Of a stretch of DNA of 64,000 nucleotides, positions 1 to 7,679 are shown one piece after another; the stretch's first letter is position 1; each line of letters opens with the position of its first letter. Origin of the DNA: Desmospora profundinema (lineage in GTDB: Bacteria; Bacillota; Bacilli; Thermoactinomycetales; DSM-45169); NCBI RefSeq assembly GCF_031454155.1, contig NZ_JAVDQG010000003.1, forward strand, positions 372,001 through 436,000, given 5' to 3'. The position numbers were made by a program, and so were the translations under genes. The notes under the pieces are model-generated. The model saw only the letters and a program-made list of their open reading frames with translations. It ran no database searches and was not told where the DNA came from.

Positions 1-1
1 A

Positions 2-1030
2 CCGGTCCGGATCGGAGCCTGGAACCTGCGAACCCGGACGGTTATGGCTCCGATGACCCGTTGCTTCGCCGACGATAAAACCGGGGTCGTCGGTCCGCAC
101 GTGGTGGAATATTACCGAAAGCGGGCCGTTGATGGAATCGGCCTCATCATTACCGAAGGGATCGTGATCAGCCCACGGGCAAAAGGAAACCCCGGTGTCC
201 CCGGTTTGTACACGAAAGAACAGGTGGAATCCTGGAAGCCGGTAACGGAAGCCGTACACAAGGAGGGGGGCACCATCATCGCTCAGATCTGGCATGTGGG
301 ACGCGCGTCCCACCATGAACTGACGGGCGGCCTCCCTCCACAGTCTGCTTCAGCTATCCGTGCGGAGGGGTTCGTCCCCCGATTCCGCAAGCCCTACGAC
401 ACCCCGGAAGAGATGACCCAAGAAGACATTCGGGAAGTGGTGGCGCAATATGCCCAGGCGGCCAAAAACGCGATCGAAGCGGGATTTGACGGAGTTGAGA
501 TCCATGGTGCCCATGGGTACCTGATCGACCAGTTTAACTCTGATGTCTCCAACCGGCGGTCTGACGCATACGGCGGCGATTTGGCTCAACGTCTCACTTT
601 TATGAAGGAAGTTCTTACCGCCGTCATCGACAGCGTGGGAGTCGATCGAACCCTGATCCGTTTTTCCGCCCTCAAAATCGATAACCTGGATTATATGTGG
701 GAGGATCCGGAAAAGGCGATCCAAACCTTTGTTGACGCTTTTCGTGAAACCGGCGTCACCATGATCCACCCTTCTACGATGGACTTCGGCCAAGTGCTGG
801 CCGATGGCCAAACGATGCATCAGCTGGTTCGCAAGCACTGGGACGGTATCATGGTGGGCGTCGGCGGTTTAGACACAGAAACGGCGGAAACCGCTCTCCG
901 CGAAGGCATCATCGACCTGGCCGCCTTCGGTCGCCCTTTGATCGCCAATCCGGATTATCTCAGCAAAGTGAAAAAAGGGGAACCTCCCCTCCCATACAAC
1001 GCCAAACAACAGTTAGCGACTCTTGTTTAG
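2..1030 (+). CDS. NADH:flavin oxidoreductase, old yellow enzyme family (5' end outside window)
   Basis: FMN-dependent TIM-barrel oxidoreductase that uses NAD(P)H to reduce alkenes or related substrates in the cytoplasm. The reading frame is already open at base 2 and reads RTRTVMAPMTR, the usual N-terminal strand of the family with the FMN-contacting MAPMTR, so the true start lies upstream of the window. Other family marks are QIWHVGRASH, EIHGAHGYLIDQF and SNRRSDAYGGD, and a C-terminal phosphate-binding stretch GRPLIANPDYL. About 342 residues are visible, close to full length. The physiological substrate cannot be read from the sequence. The gene is followed by a kinase-fold gene on the same strand about 90 bases downstream. 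Confidence 0.9.
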   Translation, partial: PVRIGAWNLRTRTVMAPMTRCFADDKTGVVGPHVVEYYRKRAVDGIGLIITEGIVISPRAKGNPGVPGLYTKEQVESWKPVTEAVHKEGGTIIAQIWHVGRASHHELTGGLPPQSASAIRAEGFVPRFRKPYDTPEEMTQEDIREVVAQYAQAAKNAIEAGFDGVEIHGAHGYLIDQFNSDVSNRRSDAYGGDLAQRLTFMKEVLTAVIDSVGVDRTLIRFSALKIDNLDYMWEDPEKAIQTFVDAFRETGVTMIHPSTMDFGQVLADGQTMHQLVRKHWDGIMVGVGGLDTETAETALREGIIDLAAFGRPLIANPDYLSKVKKGEPPLPYNAKQQLATLV

Positions 1031-1122
1031 TGCGAGTCTAATCAATTCATAGCCGTCCGCGGATACCTGCTTCCCTACAACATGAGCGGACGATCGATCC
1101 TTCATTGGGGGTGATGACAACC

Positions 1123-2184
1123 ATGTCAGAGGAGACGATTCCCGTACGCAGCGGGGAAGATTTTGACCGAGACCGGTTGTTGCGCTACTTGCTGCAGAAC
1201 CTGGAGGGGTTGCCGAAGGGGCCTTTGGAGGTGCGCCAATTTCCCTCGGGAGCCTCCAACCTGACGTATCTCATCCGAATCGGTGACTGGGAAGCGGTGT
1301 TGCGCCGTCCGCCTCTCGGGCCTTTGCCTCCAAAAGCCCATGATATGGCCCGGGAGGCGACTTTGCTGGAAAAGTTGCACCCCGTCTACCCGCTGGCACC
1401 CCGGCCTTATCTGCTCTGTTCGGATACCGAGGTGCTGGGCTCCACCTTTTATGTAATGGAACGGAGAAGAGGAGTGGTATTGGACAGGGATTTCCCTGCT
1501 GGTGTCCACGTGACCGAGACGCTTTGTCGGTGCATATCGGAGATGATGGTGGAGACGTTGACTCATCTGCATGCCCTAGACTGGAGGGGAGCCGGGCTGG
1601 AATCATTCGGCCGGCCACAGGGATTTTTAGAGCGGCAGGTGAAGGGATGGATCCGACGCTATGAAAAGGCGAAAACCGACGACATTCCTCATGTGGATCC
1701 GTTGATCCGTTGGTTGACCGATCACATTCCTGTGAGCCCGGAACCCACGATTATTCACAACGATTTTAAGTTAAACAATCTGTTGTTGGATCCGGAAGAC
1801 CTGAGTGTGCCGGTGGCGGTGGTGGATTGGGAGATGACGACAGTCGGTGATCCATTACTCGATCTGGCTGTCAGCCTAAGTTACTGGATGAATGCGGATG
1901 ACCCGGAGGAGTTGCGGGGTATCCTGCCCTCAGTAACCCAACATCCCGGATTTATCTCCAAGGAGCAGCTTTTGGAGAGATACGCGGTCCAAAGCGGCCG
2001 GGACCTATCGGCCATTCACTTTTACATGACCTTCGCCTATTTCAAAATGGCGGTCATTATCCAGCAGATTTACGCACGATGGAAAAAAGGACAAACCCAG
2101 GATCCGCGATTTGCATCCTTTGGCGAACGTGTACGCGGTCTCATCCGATATACCTCCGAGTATGCCCAGGCGAAACGGATTTAG
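1123..2184 (+). CDS. phosphotransferase (aminoglycoside phosphotransferase fold, ACAD10/11-type)
   Basis: Predicted ATP-dependent small-molecule kinase of about 353 residues. The catalytic loop IIHNDFKLNNLLLD carries the Brenner-type H-x-D-x(4)-N pattern, and VVDWEMTTVGDPLLDLA supplies the metal-binding Asp and the DPLLDLA motif typical of the group related to the kinase domain of acyl-CoA dehydrogenases 10 and 11. The N-terminal SGASNLTYL resembles the nucleotide loop of that group. The start at 1123 is chosen because GGGGGTGA lies nine bases upstream; an ATG at 1114 is also in frame. In relatives the substrate may be a hydroxyacyl compound or carnitine-like molecule; nothing here decides that. 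An aminoglycoside resistance role is unlikely. Confidence 0.8.
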   Translation: MSEETIPVRSGEDFDRDRLLRYLLQNLEGLPKGPLEVRQFPSGASNLTYLIRIGDWEAVLRRPPLGPLPPKAHDMAREATLLEKLHPVYPLAPRPYLLCSDTEVLGSTFYVMERRRGVVLDRDFPAGVHVTETLCRCISEMMVETLTHLHALDWRGAGLESFGRPQGFLERQVKGWIRRYEKAKTDDIPHVDPLIRWLTDHIPVSPEPTIIHNDFKLNNLLLDPEDLSVPVAVVDWEMTTVGDPLLDLAVSLSYWMNADDPEELRGILPSVTQHPGFISKEQLLERYAVQSGRDLSAIHFYMTFAYFKMAVIIQQIYARWKKGQTQDPRFASFGERVRGLIRYTSEYAQAKRI

Positions 2185-2309
2185 GGACCAAAGGAGGAGG
2201 GGATTTAGACCCTTCACTCATCACAAAAACCACCTTACCAAAATCATAATCATCCATTCCCAGATATAAAGATGGAATGAAAGTACCTACTGGTAAAGGG
2301 GAGTGTAGG

Positions 2310-2411
2310 GTGAATACCTCGGCATGGGCGATGCTGATTATCGGGTCGTTGATCATTTGCGGGGGATTGGCATATTTTATCTCGATTGCGGTTCGGTCAA
2401 ATAAGCCGTAG
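2310..2411 (+). CDS. 33-residue single-pass membrane peptide, MetS-like transporter subunit
   Basis: A GTG-started ORF of 33 codons with a GGGGAG ribosome-binding site eight bases upstream. The peptide is one hydrophobic helix with the pattern W-A-M-L-I-I-G then GGLAYFIS and a short basic tail (RSNKP). This resembles the small MetS-type subunit that accompanies neurotransmitter:sodium-symporter-family amino acid importers (W/M-x-x-I-I-x(5)-I-x-GGL). No NSS transporter gene lies beside it, so it is an orphan here. A rho-independent terminator follows about 50 bases downstream, supporting a short separate transcript. The family assignment is by eye. Confidence 0.5.
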   Translation: MNTSAWAMLIIGSLIICGGLAYFISIAVRSNKP

Positions 2412-2460
2412 CCACGTTCTCCGTATTCAACGTTTACAAGGTCCCAAATACGAAATACGA

Positions 2461-2493
2461 AACCGGATCCTGGTTATAGGAGCCGGTTTTTTT
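2461..2493 (+). terminator. rho-independent terminator after the small membrane peptide
   Basis: Inverted repeat AACCGGATCCT / AGGAGCCGGTT with one internal mismatch and a six-base loop, followed by a run of seven T. A second weaker stem (TCACG/CGTGA plus seven T) lies at 2660-2684. The rest of 2494-2720 shows no convincing gene. Confidence 0.75.
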
Positions 2494-2723
2494 AAGTTGC
2501 TAGCCATATTCCATTCGGTTGGGGATACCTGTGACCGACGGAAGCTTTTAGTATTACTCTGGTCCTGATGTTTACTTTAAGGTTTTACCCAGTCGGAGAG
2601 ATCAGTTTGCCACTGGAACCCCATACCATAACGTTTTCAAGGAGCAAACCCTAAAATACTCACGGTTTTACTCGTGATTTTTTTAAGACGACAATCCATT
2701 GTAAAAAAATCTCTTGGAAAAGG

Positions 2724-2752
2724 TATACAAAATCGGTTCAATCCGATATAAT
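2724..2752 (+). promoter_or_regulatory. putative promoter of the diaminopropionate operon
   Basis: A perfect -10 box TATAAT at 2747-2752 lies 17 bases after TATACA (four of six -35 positions). A small inverted repeat ATCGG-TTCAAT-CCGAT overlaps the start of the -10 box (2731-2746) and could be an operator. No Fur- or Zur-like box was found here. Confidence 0.45.
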
Positions 2753-2901
2753 GGTTCCATGAAAAAAAGATGGCAGAGACTAAAAGTGTTTACCGAGGGA
2801 AAGATGTTAAAACGGAATGGGAAACGGAGTTTCCGGACCCATGATAAGAGCCAAGGATATCCTAAAACAACGATCAACATAAAAGGTTGGGGGTAAACGT
2901 C

Positions 2902-3663
2902 ATGGATATTCTTTCTTCCATTTTGATTGTTTCTCCGGAACGGGTTATAAATCACGAAGAGCATGAGCCTTCACGATTACAAAAGATAAGTGAAGTGATA
3001 CAAAAAGAGAATGTGTTGCGTCATCCCATATTGGTGACACCCATTTCCAAGGACAAATATATGACACTGGATGGAACTCACAGGCTGGAGTCATTGAAAC
3101 AGCTGGGGTGCAAGTATATTCCGATCCAAGTGGTAACACAGGGTGACCTCAAAGTGGATACCTGGGACCATGTTGTTAAAAACGGAAAGTGGTTGGATGA
3201 TTTGGTAAGCGAGTGTTCTACTAATCCGGTTGAATTAGATGAGGAATCGCCTATTTGCATATTCAAAACCGATGATGGAGAATCCATTCCCGTCTATTAC
3301 AAGACTGGAGAGGAGAGCATGATCGGCAGATTAAACTTCTGGAGAACCATAGTGGAAAACTACTCTGTCGATCATGCCATTGAACGATTACCTGCTCATG
3401 CCCTGTCCAAACCTGCACAGGGGAAAGTGCTGGTGCGTCATTATCGGCTGTCATTGGATGAGATCGTCGGGATCTTGTCCATGAAAGAAACGGTGCCTAG
3501 CGGGATTACCCGATTTGTCGTGAGTGGCAGACTATTAAATATATGCATACCATTGGACTTGCTGTTTTCTGAAGTTTTCCCGTTTCACGAATGGAATAAA
3601 TTTAAAGTGGAATGCGATAAGAAATTGAGATTTTACTCAGAAAGCATCTATCTCTGCGAGTAA
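2902..3663 (+). CDS. sbnI: SbnI-like ParB/sulfiredoxin-fold free L-serine kinase
   Basis: Homologue of staphylococcal SbnI, the ParB-N-fold kinase that makes O-phospho-L-serine for the next enzyme. The protein has 253 residues, essentially the length of SbnI. HPILVTPI at 41-48 and DGTHR at 57-61 followed by a KQLGCKYIPIQ strand match the ParB/Srx nucleotide-binding core, and acidic residues E19-E20 sit in the region where the catalytic Glu of this kinase group lies. The ATG at 2902 is preferred over an upstream TTG because of the GGGGG-containing ribosome-binding site. It is the first gene of an operon with SbnA- and SbnB-like genes, which supports O-phosphoserine supply as its job. In S. aureus SbnI also binds heme and DNA; that is not testable here. 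Confidence 0.8.
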   Translation: MDILSSILIVSPERVINHEEHEPSRLQKISEVIQKENVLRHPILVTPISKDKYMTLDGTHRLESLKQLGCKYIPIQVVTQGDLKVDTWDHVVKNGKWLDDLVSECSTNPVELDEESPICIFKTDDGESIPVYYKTGEESMIGRLNFWRTIVENYSVDHAIERLPAHALSKPAQGKVLVRHYRLSLDEIVGILSMKETVPSGITRFVVSGRLLNICIPLDLLFSEVFPFHEWNKFKVECDKKLRFYSESIYLCE

Positions 3664-3697
3664 AACGATCGATCCTTATATGAAAGGCCGGGTGATT

Positions 3698-4216
3698 ATG
3701 AACAACGAGCTAAACATTTGTATCGTTGGAATGGGATCAAGAGGATTAACGGTTTTGGAGCAGATCATCCATCAAGCCCCTCGATATAAAACTCAATTTG
3801 CTGCTGTTTTTGTACATATGGTTGATCCCGGAAAACCGGGAGTAGGGATTCATGATACGGATCAACCGGAATACTTCCTGCTGAATACCATTTGCAGTCA
3901 GCTGACAGCCTTTTCTGAACCATCCTCAAAAGAACACTTATGTTTCTATCAATGGTCTAAACAGCGGTATCAATCGGTCAGAACCATTGATCCAGGGGAT
4001 TTCTTGCCGAGGCGATGGTTGGGAGAGTATTTGTCATGGAGTTATGAAATGCTGTGTCAACAGGCTCCTGACCACCTGCGAATGAAACATTATCAAACCG
4101 AAGCCGTCGATATTCAATCGAGCCGTTGTGGTCGTGAGAGAGTGATCCTCCAAGATCACACGTCCATTCTGGCAGAAGGTGTTTTTTTAACAACCGGACA
4201 TGCCAACATCAAATAG
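3698..4216 (+). CDS. FAD/NAD(P)-binding protein, N-terminal half (split gene)
   Basis: The 172-residue product has an N-terminal dinucleotide-binding motif, NICIVGMGSRGLTVLEQI, and then VDPGKPGVGIHD and EYFLLNTICSQLTAF, hallmarks of the large FAD/NAD(P)-binding (NAD_binding_9) family related to lysine and ornithine N-monooxygenases. It ends after GVFLTTGH, the point at which the family continues into a second nucleotide-binding region. That second part is encoded by the next ORF in the same frame, separated by TAG, TAA and TGA codons. The usual family length is about 600 residues, and the two halves add to 599. Either the two chains assemble, or this is a broken gene. It probably oxidises an amine or amino acid made by the operon, but the substrate is unknown. 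Confidence 0.7.
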   Translation: MNNELNICIVGMGSRGLTVLEQIIHQAPRYKTQFAAVFVHMVDPGKPGVGIHDTDQPEYFLLNTICSQLTAFSEPSSKEHLCFYQWSKQRYQSVRTIDPGDFLPRRWLGEYLSWSYEMLCQQAPDHLRMKHYQTEAVDIQSSRCGRERVILQDHTSILAEGVFLTTGHANIK

Positions 4217-4243
4217 GAAAAATAATGACGAGGAGTTCCACTT

Positions 4244-5527
4244 ATGAAATATTTGACTAAAGTGAATCAATGGATTGAAAATCCGTATCCCTTGGAACAA
4301 AAATTGGCTGTTATCCAACCGGAAAAAACAGTCGCTGTGGCGGGATTGGGTCTTGCTGCGGTGGATGTGCTGGCAGAATTGACGCTGGGACGGGGAGGCA
4401 CTCTTGAAAGTGATCCGGATACCGGGGAACCTGTTTATCATGCGAGTGGTTGGGAACCGAAGATTGTGTTTTTCTCCCGTTCCGGCTTACCGTATTTATC
4501 CCGACCTCTTCTCAATGAAAAAATTCCTTACCATCCGTTTCTGTTTACAGAAGATCGGATTACGAAATTAAGGCATAGACATGGCACTTCTCAGCTGCAT
4601 TTGGAGTTCGACGTTTTGCCTCTCATATGGAAAGAGATGAAAATCCGTTACTACGTAACCTGTATTCGACATGATCTTGGCTGGGAGGAAGCGATCCGTC
4701 TGGAGGAAAGGATCGGGGAACAAGCAGATTCAGGAGACTTGGATTCCTGTATCGAGTCATTACGAGATCGGTACGGAGTATTTGATCCTGAGAAGGAACT
4801 CCAGTTCTCTTTTGAAGAGGGATTATACAGCCGGGAAGAATATCAGGATCAGATACTCTTTTATCTGCAACGAGATTTAATGGAAGCCAAAAAAGGTGTG
4901 GCTCATAGTCCCCTTAAGGCAGCTTTTGAGGTTTTGCGTGATTTGCGTCAGGTTATCCGTCATACGGTGGATTTCAGGGGATTGGATCCAGCTTCTCATC
5001 AAATTTTTAAAGAAAAAGTGATTCCCCTCATCAACCGGGTTGTCATCGGTCCGCCGATTGAACGAACAGAGCTGTTGTTGGCCTGCATCAAAGCGGGTAT
5101 TGTGCAGATCCCGTTTGGACCCAACCCGCGGATTCGCCAGTCGGAGGAAAATCACTCCATGGAGGTTGTTTCGACCCAGCTTTCGACTCCGTATAAAGAA
5201 AAAGTGGACTATCTGTGCAAGGCTTTTGTTCCGGAGGAACGGGTGGAAGAGAACCAATCCAGATTGATCACCAATCTGTATAAACAAGGCCGGTTGAAAT
5301 CTTTTTATAACCAAGACGTCCAGATCGGCGGAGTCGATCTGAACGGGGACTTGCAGCCGATCAATGCAATCGGAGAAACAGAGCGGAATTTTTGGGTTTT
5401 GGGGCCGCTGTCAGAGGGAGTCAAATACTATAACCACTATATTTTGTCACCTGGAGAGGTCTCACCGGCGGTTGTAGATGCAAAATGGTGCGTCCATCAG
5501 TTTTTTGAGAGGTTTTCACCCAAGTAA
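4244..5527 (+). CDS. FAD/NAD(P)-binding protein, C-terminal half (split gene)
   Basis: Product of 427 residues that continues the family of the preceding ORF. Near its N-terminus TVAVAGLGLAAVDVLAEL (residues 29-46) is the second Rossmann motif, followed by LGRGG and a long helical region, and the C-terminal NFWVLGPLSEGVKYYNHYILSPG resembles the end of the NAD_binding_9 family. It has its own ribosome-binding site (GAGGAG, about eight bases before ATG) located exactly in the interval that holds three in-frame stops. That placement suggests separate translation rather than simple decay. The reading frame of this half is intact over its full length with no further lesions. Function is inferred to be flavin-dependent oxidation of an L-Dap-derived metabolite. 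Confidence 0.7.
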   Translation: MKYLTKVNQWIENPYPLEQKLAVIQPEKTVAVAGLGLAAVDVLAELTLGRGGTLESDPDTGEPVYHASGWEPKIVFFSRSGLPYLSRPLLNEKIPYHPFLFTEDRITKLRHRHGTSQLHLEFDVLPLIWKEMKIRYYVTCIRHDLGWEEAIRLEERIGEQADSGDLDSCIESLRDRYGVFDPEKELQFSFEEGLYSREEYQDQILFYLQRDLMEAKKGVAHSPLKAAFEVLRDLRQVIRHTVDFRGLDPASHQIFKEKVIPLINRVVIGPPIERTELLLACIKAGIVQIPFGPNPRIRQSEENHSMEVVSTQLSTPYKEKVDYLCKAFVPEERVEENQSRLITNLYKQGRLKSFYNQDVQIGGVDLNGDLQPINAIGETERNFWVLGPLSEGVKYYNHYILSPGEVSPAVVDAKWCVHQFFERFSPK

Positions 5528-5571
5528 TACGCCAGCGATTTTCATTCCTTTAGGATAGAGGGAGAAGGATT

Positions 5572-6525
5572 ATGATCTATTCATCCATTTTGGATTGCAT
5601 TGGGAGAACACCGTTGGTTTATCTGAATCGACTATTTTCGGAAAGGGATAAAGAGGTAATCGCCAGGCTGGAGTTTCTAAATCCCGGAGGGAGTGTGAAA
5701 GACCGTCCGGCAAAATATATTGTAGAAAAGGGATTAAAAACAGGGACTATTGGGTTGGGATCTCATCTTATTGAAAGCACATCGGGAAATCTGGGAATTG
5801 CGTTAGCGATGGTTTGCCGGGTCTACGGGTTAACTTTTACCAGTGTAGTCGATCCTAAGATATCGAAAACCAATTTGAAAATACTGAAGGCATTGGGTGC
5901 CAATATCGATATGGTGGAAGAAAGAGATGATCAAGGAGGCTATTTAAAAACGCGAATCCGCCGTGTCCATGAATTGATGGAAACGATACCGAATAGTGTT
6001 TGGATCAGACAATATGCCAACGAACTGAATTGGAAAGCACATTATATCGGGGCGGATGAGCTCATACATAAATTGGATGGCCCCATCGACTTCCTCTTCG
6101 CAGCAGTAAGCACGACAGGGACTATCCATGGTGTGGGCCGACGAATGAAAAACCAATTTCCCCATTTGAAAATCGTGGCCGTGGATGCGGTTGGTTCCGT
6201 TATATTTGGACATCCGCCAAAAAATCGCGAACTTCCCGGTATTGGTGCCACTCGGGTTCCCGAGTTATGTTGTCCGGAAGAAATAGATGAAGTGATCCAT
6301 ATCAGTGATTATGAATCAGCAAAAGGATGCCGGGAACTGGTTGAAAAGGAAGGGATTTTTGCAGGGGGATCATCAGGGGCAGTCATTTCCGCCATTCAAA
6401 AAAAATTGCCCACACTCCCCAACGGTTCTCGGGTGCTGACTCTCCTTCCGGATCGCGGAGATCGATACCTTGATTTGGTATATAGTGATGAATGGATGAT
6501 GAAATTTTTAGAAGAAGTAAAATGA
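5572..6525 (+). CDS. sbnA: SbnA-like N-(2-amino-2-carboxyethyl)-L-glutamate synthase
   Basis: PLP-dependent beta-replacement enzyme that condenses O-phospho-L-serine with L-glutamate to N-(2-amino-2-carboxyethyl)-glutamate. The 317-residue protein keeps the cysteine-synthase fold: PLP lysine K43 in NPGGSVKDRPAKYI, the phosphate or substrate loop ESTSGNLGIA at 68-76, and a C-terminal FAGGSSGAVISA glycine loop. Resemblance to staphylococcal SbnA is high across the chain, including VVDPKISKTNLKI, QYANELNW, VAVDAVGSVIFG, RELPGIGATRVPE and LPDRGDRYLDLVYS. The serine-type substrate comes from the SbnI-like gene and the product goes to the SbnB-like enzyme 30 bases downstream. The ribosome-binding site is GGGAGAAGG upstream of the ATG. 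Confidence 0.92.
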   Translation: MIYSSILDCIGRTPLVYLNRLFSERDKEVIARLEFLNPGGSVKDRPAKYIVEKGLKTGTIGLGSHLIESTSGNLGIALAMVCRVYGLTFTSVVDPKISKTNLKILKALGANIDMVEERDDQGGYLKTRIRRVHELMETIPNSVWIRQYANELNWKAHYIGADELIHKLDGPIDFLFAAVSTTGTIHGVGRRMKNQFPHLKIVAVDAVGSVIFGHPPKNRELPGIGATRVPELCCPEEIDEVIHISDYESAKGCRELVEKEGIFAGGSSGAVISAIQKKLPTLPNGSRVLTLLPDRGDRYLDLVYSDEWMMKFLEEVK

Positions 6526-6555
6526 TAGGATAAATAGAAGAGAGGGGACCCGTTC

Positions 6556-7575
6556 ATGGATGCGGTACAAACTCGAATTTTATACTTAAATCAGTCGGAT
6601 ATCGTTCAATTGGGAGGAGAATCATCTCCTCTGTATATGGAGGCTGTGAACGAAGCATTATCGGCACACGCGAGAAGAAGGTTTCATCAACCTCTGAAAC
6701 CGTACCTGCGTTGGTATGGGGAAAATGGGCATATTGCAGATCGAATTATTGCCATGCCTGCCTACCTCGGCGAGGAAAGCCCCATCGCAGGACTGAAATG
6801 GGTGGGCAGCAAGCATGATAATCCGCAGAAACGAAACCTGGAGCGTGCCAGTGCTTTGATTATATTGAACGATCCTGAATCCCATTATCCCATCGCCGTC
6901 ATGGAAGGAAGCCTGATTAGCGGGATGCGCACGGCTGCGGTAACGGCGATCGCGGCAGATTATCTGGCGGTTTCGGGATTTCGCTCTGTATCGTGTATTG
7001 GATGTGGTCCCATCGCTTATATGCAGTTGCGCACCTTATTGGAGCAGTATGACCATATCCAATGCGTTCATCTTTTTGATTTTCGTGTAGAAGCGGCCCA
7101 AAACCTGATCCGGCGATTACAGGCTTCATTCCCTGCGGTTCGGTTTTTGGTTGAAGATTCCGCTCATGCCGCAGTGAGCAAAGGCGAGGTGGTCATCACT
7201 TGTACGGTGGCGGATAAACCGTATATCCCCTTTTCTTGGTTGAAGAAAGGTGCGTTTATCAGCAATGTTTCCATTATGGACTTTGAAAAAGAAGTCTTCT
7301 TAAAGGCGGATAAAGTGGTGGTTGATGATTGGGATCAGAGCAATCGAGAGAAGAAAATCATCAATCAGCTGGTATTGGAAGGAACGTTTTCATTTGAACA
7401 GTTACATGCTGAACTAGGTGAGATTATCATCGGGAAAAAGACGGGAAGAGAAACGGATCAAGAGATTATTTTGTTAAATGCCATGGGTATGGCCATTGAG
7501 GATGTTGCTTGTGCCTATGCGATTTACCGGAAAGCAGTGGAACAGAATACGGGAGTCTACTTGGACTTGATCTGA
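6556..7575 (+). CDS. sbnB: SbnB-like N-(2-amino-2-carboxyethyl)-L-glutamate dehydrogenase (L-Dap forming)
   Basis: NAD-dependent oxidative hydrolysis enzyme of the ornithine cyclodeaminase/mu-crystallin family that releases L-2,3-diaminopropionate and 2-oxoglutarate. The 339-residue chain shows GLKWVGSKHDNP (79-90), EGSLISGMRTAAVTAIAADY (117-136) and a Rossmann turn SCIGCGPIAY at 146-155, as in SbnB. It follows sbnA with a 30-base gap and a GAGGGG ribosome-binding site. Together with the SbnI- and SbnA-like genes it gives a complete route from serine and glutamate to free L-Dap. In staphyloferrin B biosynthesis L-Dap is next used by NIS synthetases, which are absent here. Confidence 0.92.
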   Translation: MDAVQTRILYLNQSDIVQLGGESSPLYMEAVNEALSAHARRRFHQPLKPYLRWYGENGHIADRIIAMPAYLGEESPIAGLKWVGSKHDNPQKRNLERASALIILNDPESHYPIAVMEGSLISGMRTAAVTAIAADYLAVSGFRSVSCIGCGPIAYMQLRTLLEQYDHIQCVHLFDFRVEAAQNLIRRLQASFPAVRFLVEDSAHAAVSKGEVVITCTVADKPYIPFSWLKKGAFISNVSIMDFEKEVFLKADKVVVDDWDQSNREKKIINQLVLEGTFSFEQLHAELGEIIIGKKTGRETDQEIILLNAMGMAIEDVACAYAIYRKAVEQNTGVYLDLI

Positions 7576-7581
7576 AAAATG

Positions 7582-7651
7582 GCGGATTGGTTCATCAATC
7601 CGCGAAAACGCATGCGGCTCTTTGGGGAAGGAAACGTTTCTCAAGAGCCGC
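7582..7651 (+). other. two hairpins between sbnB and the permease gene
   Basis: Hairpin 1 is GCGGATTG-GTTCAT-CAATCCGC at 7582-7603. Hairpin 2 pairs GCGGCTCTT with AAGAGCCGC (7614-7651). Neither is followed by a T-run, so they are not standard terminators; mRNA processing or stabilisation within the operon is possible. Confidence 0.55.
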
Positions 7652-7679
7652 TCTCGCATCGATAAAAGGAGTGAGACAG

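Noticed and set aside
1123-2184. Aminoglycoside resistance kinase
   Set aside because: The sequence follows the ACAD10/11-type phosphotransferases and not the APH resistance enzymes, although the fold is shared.
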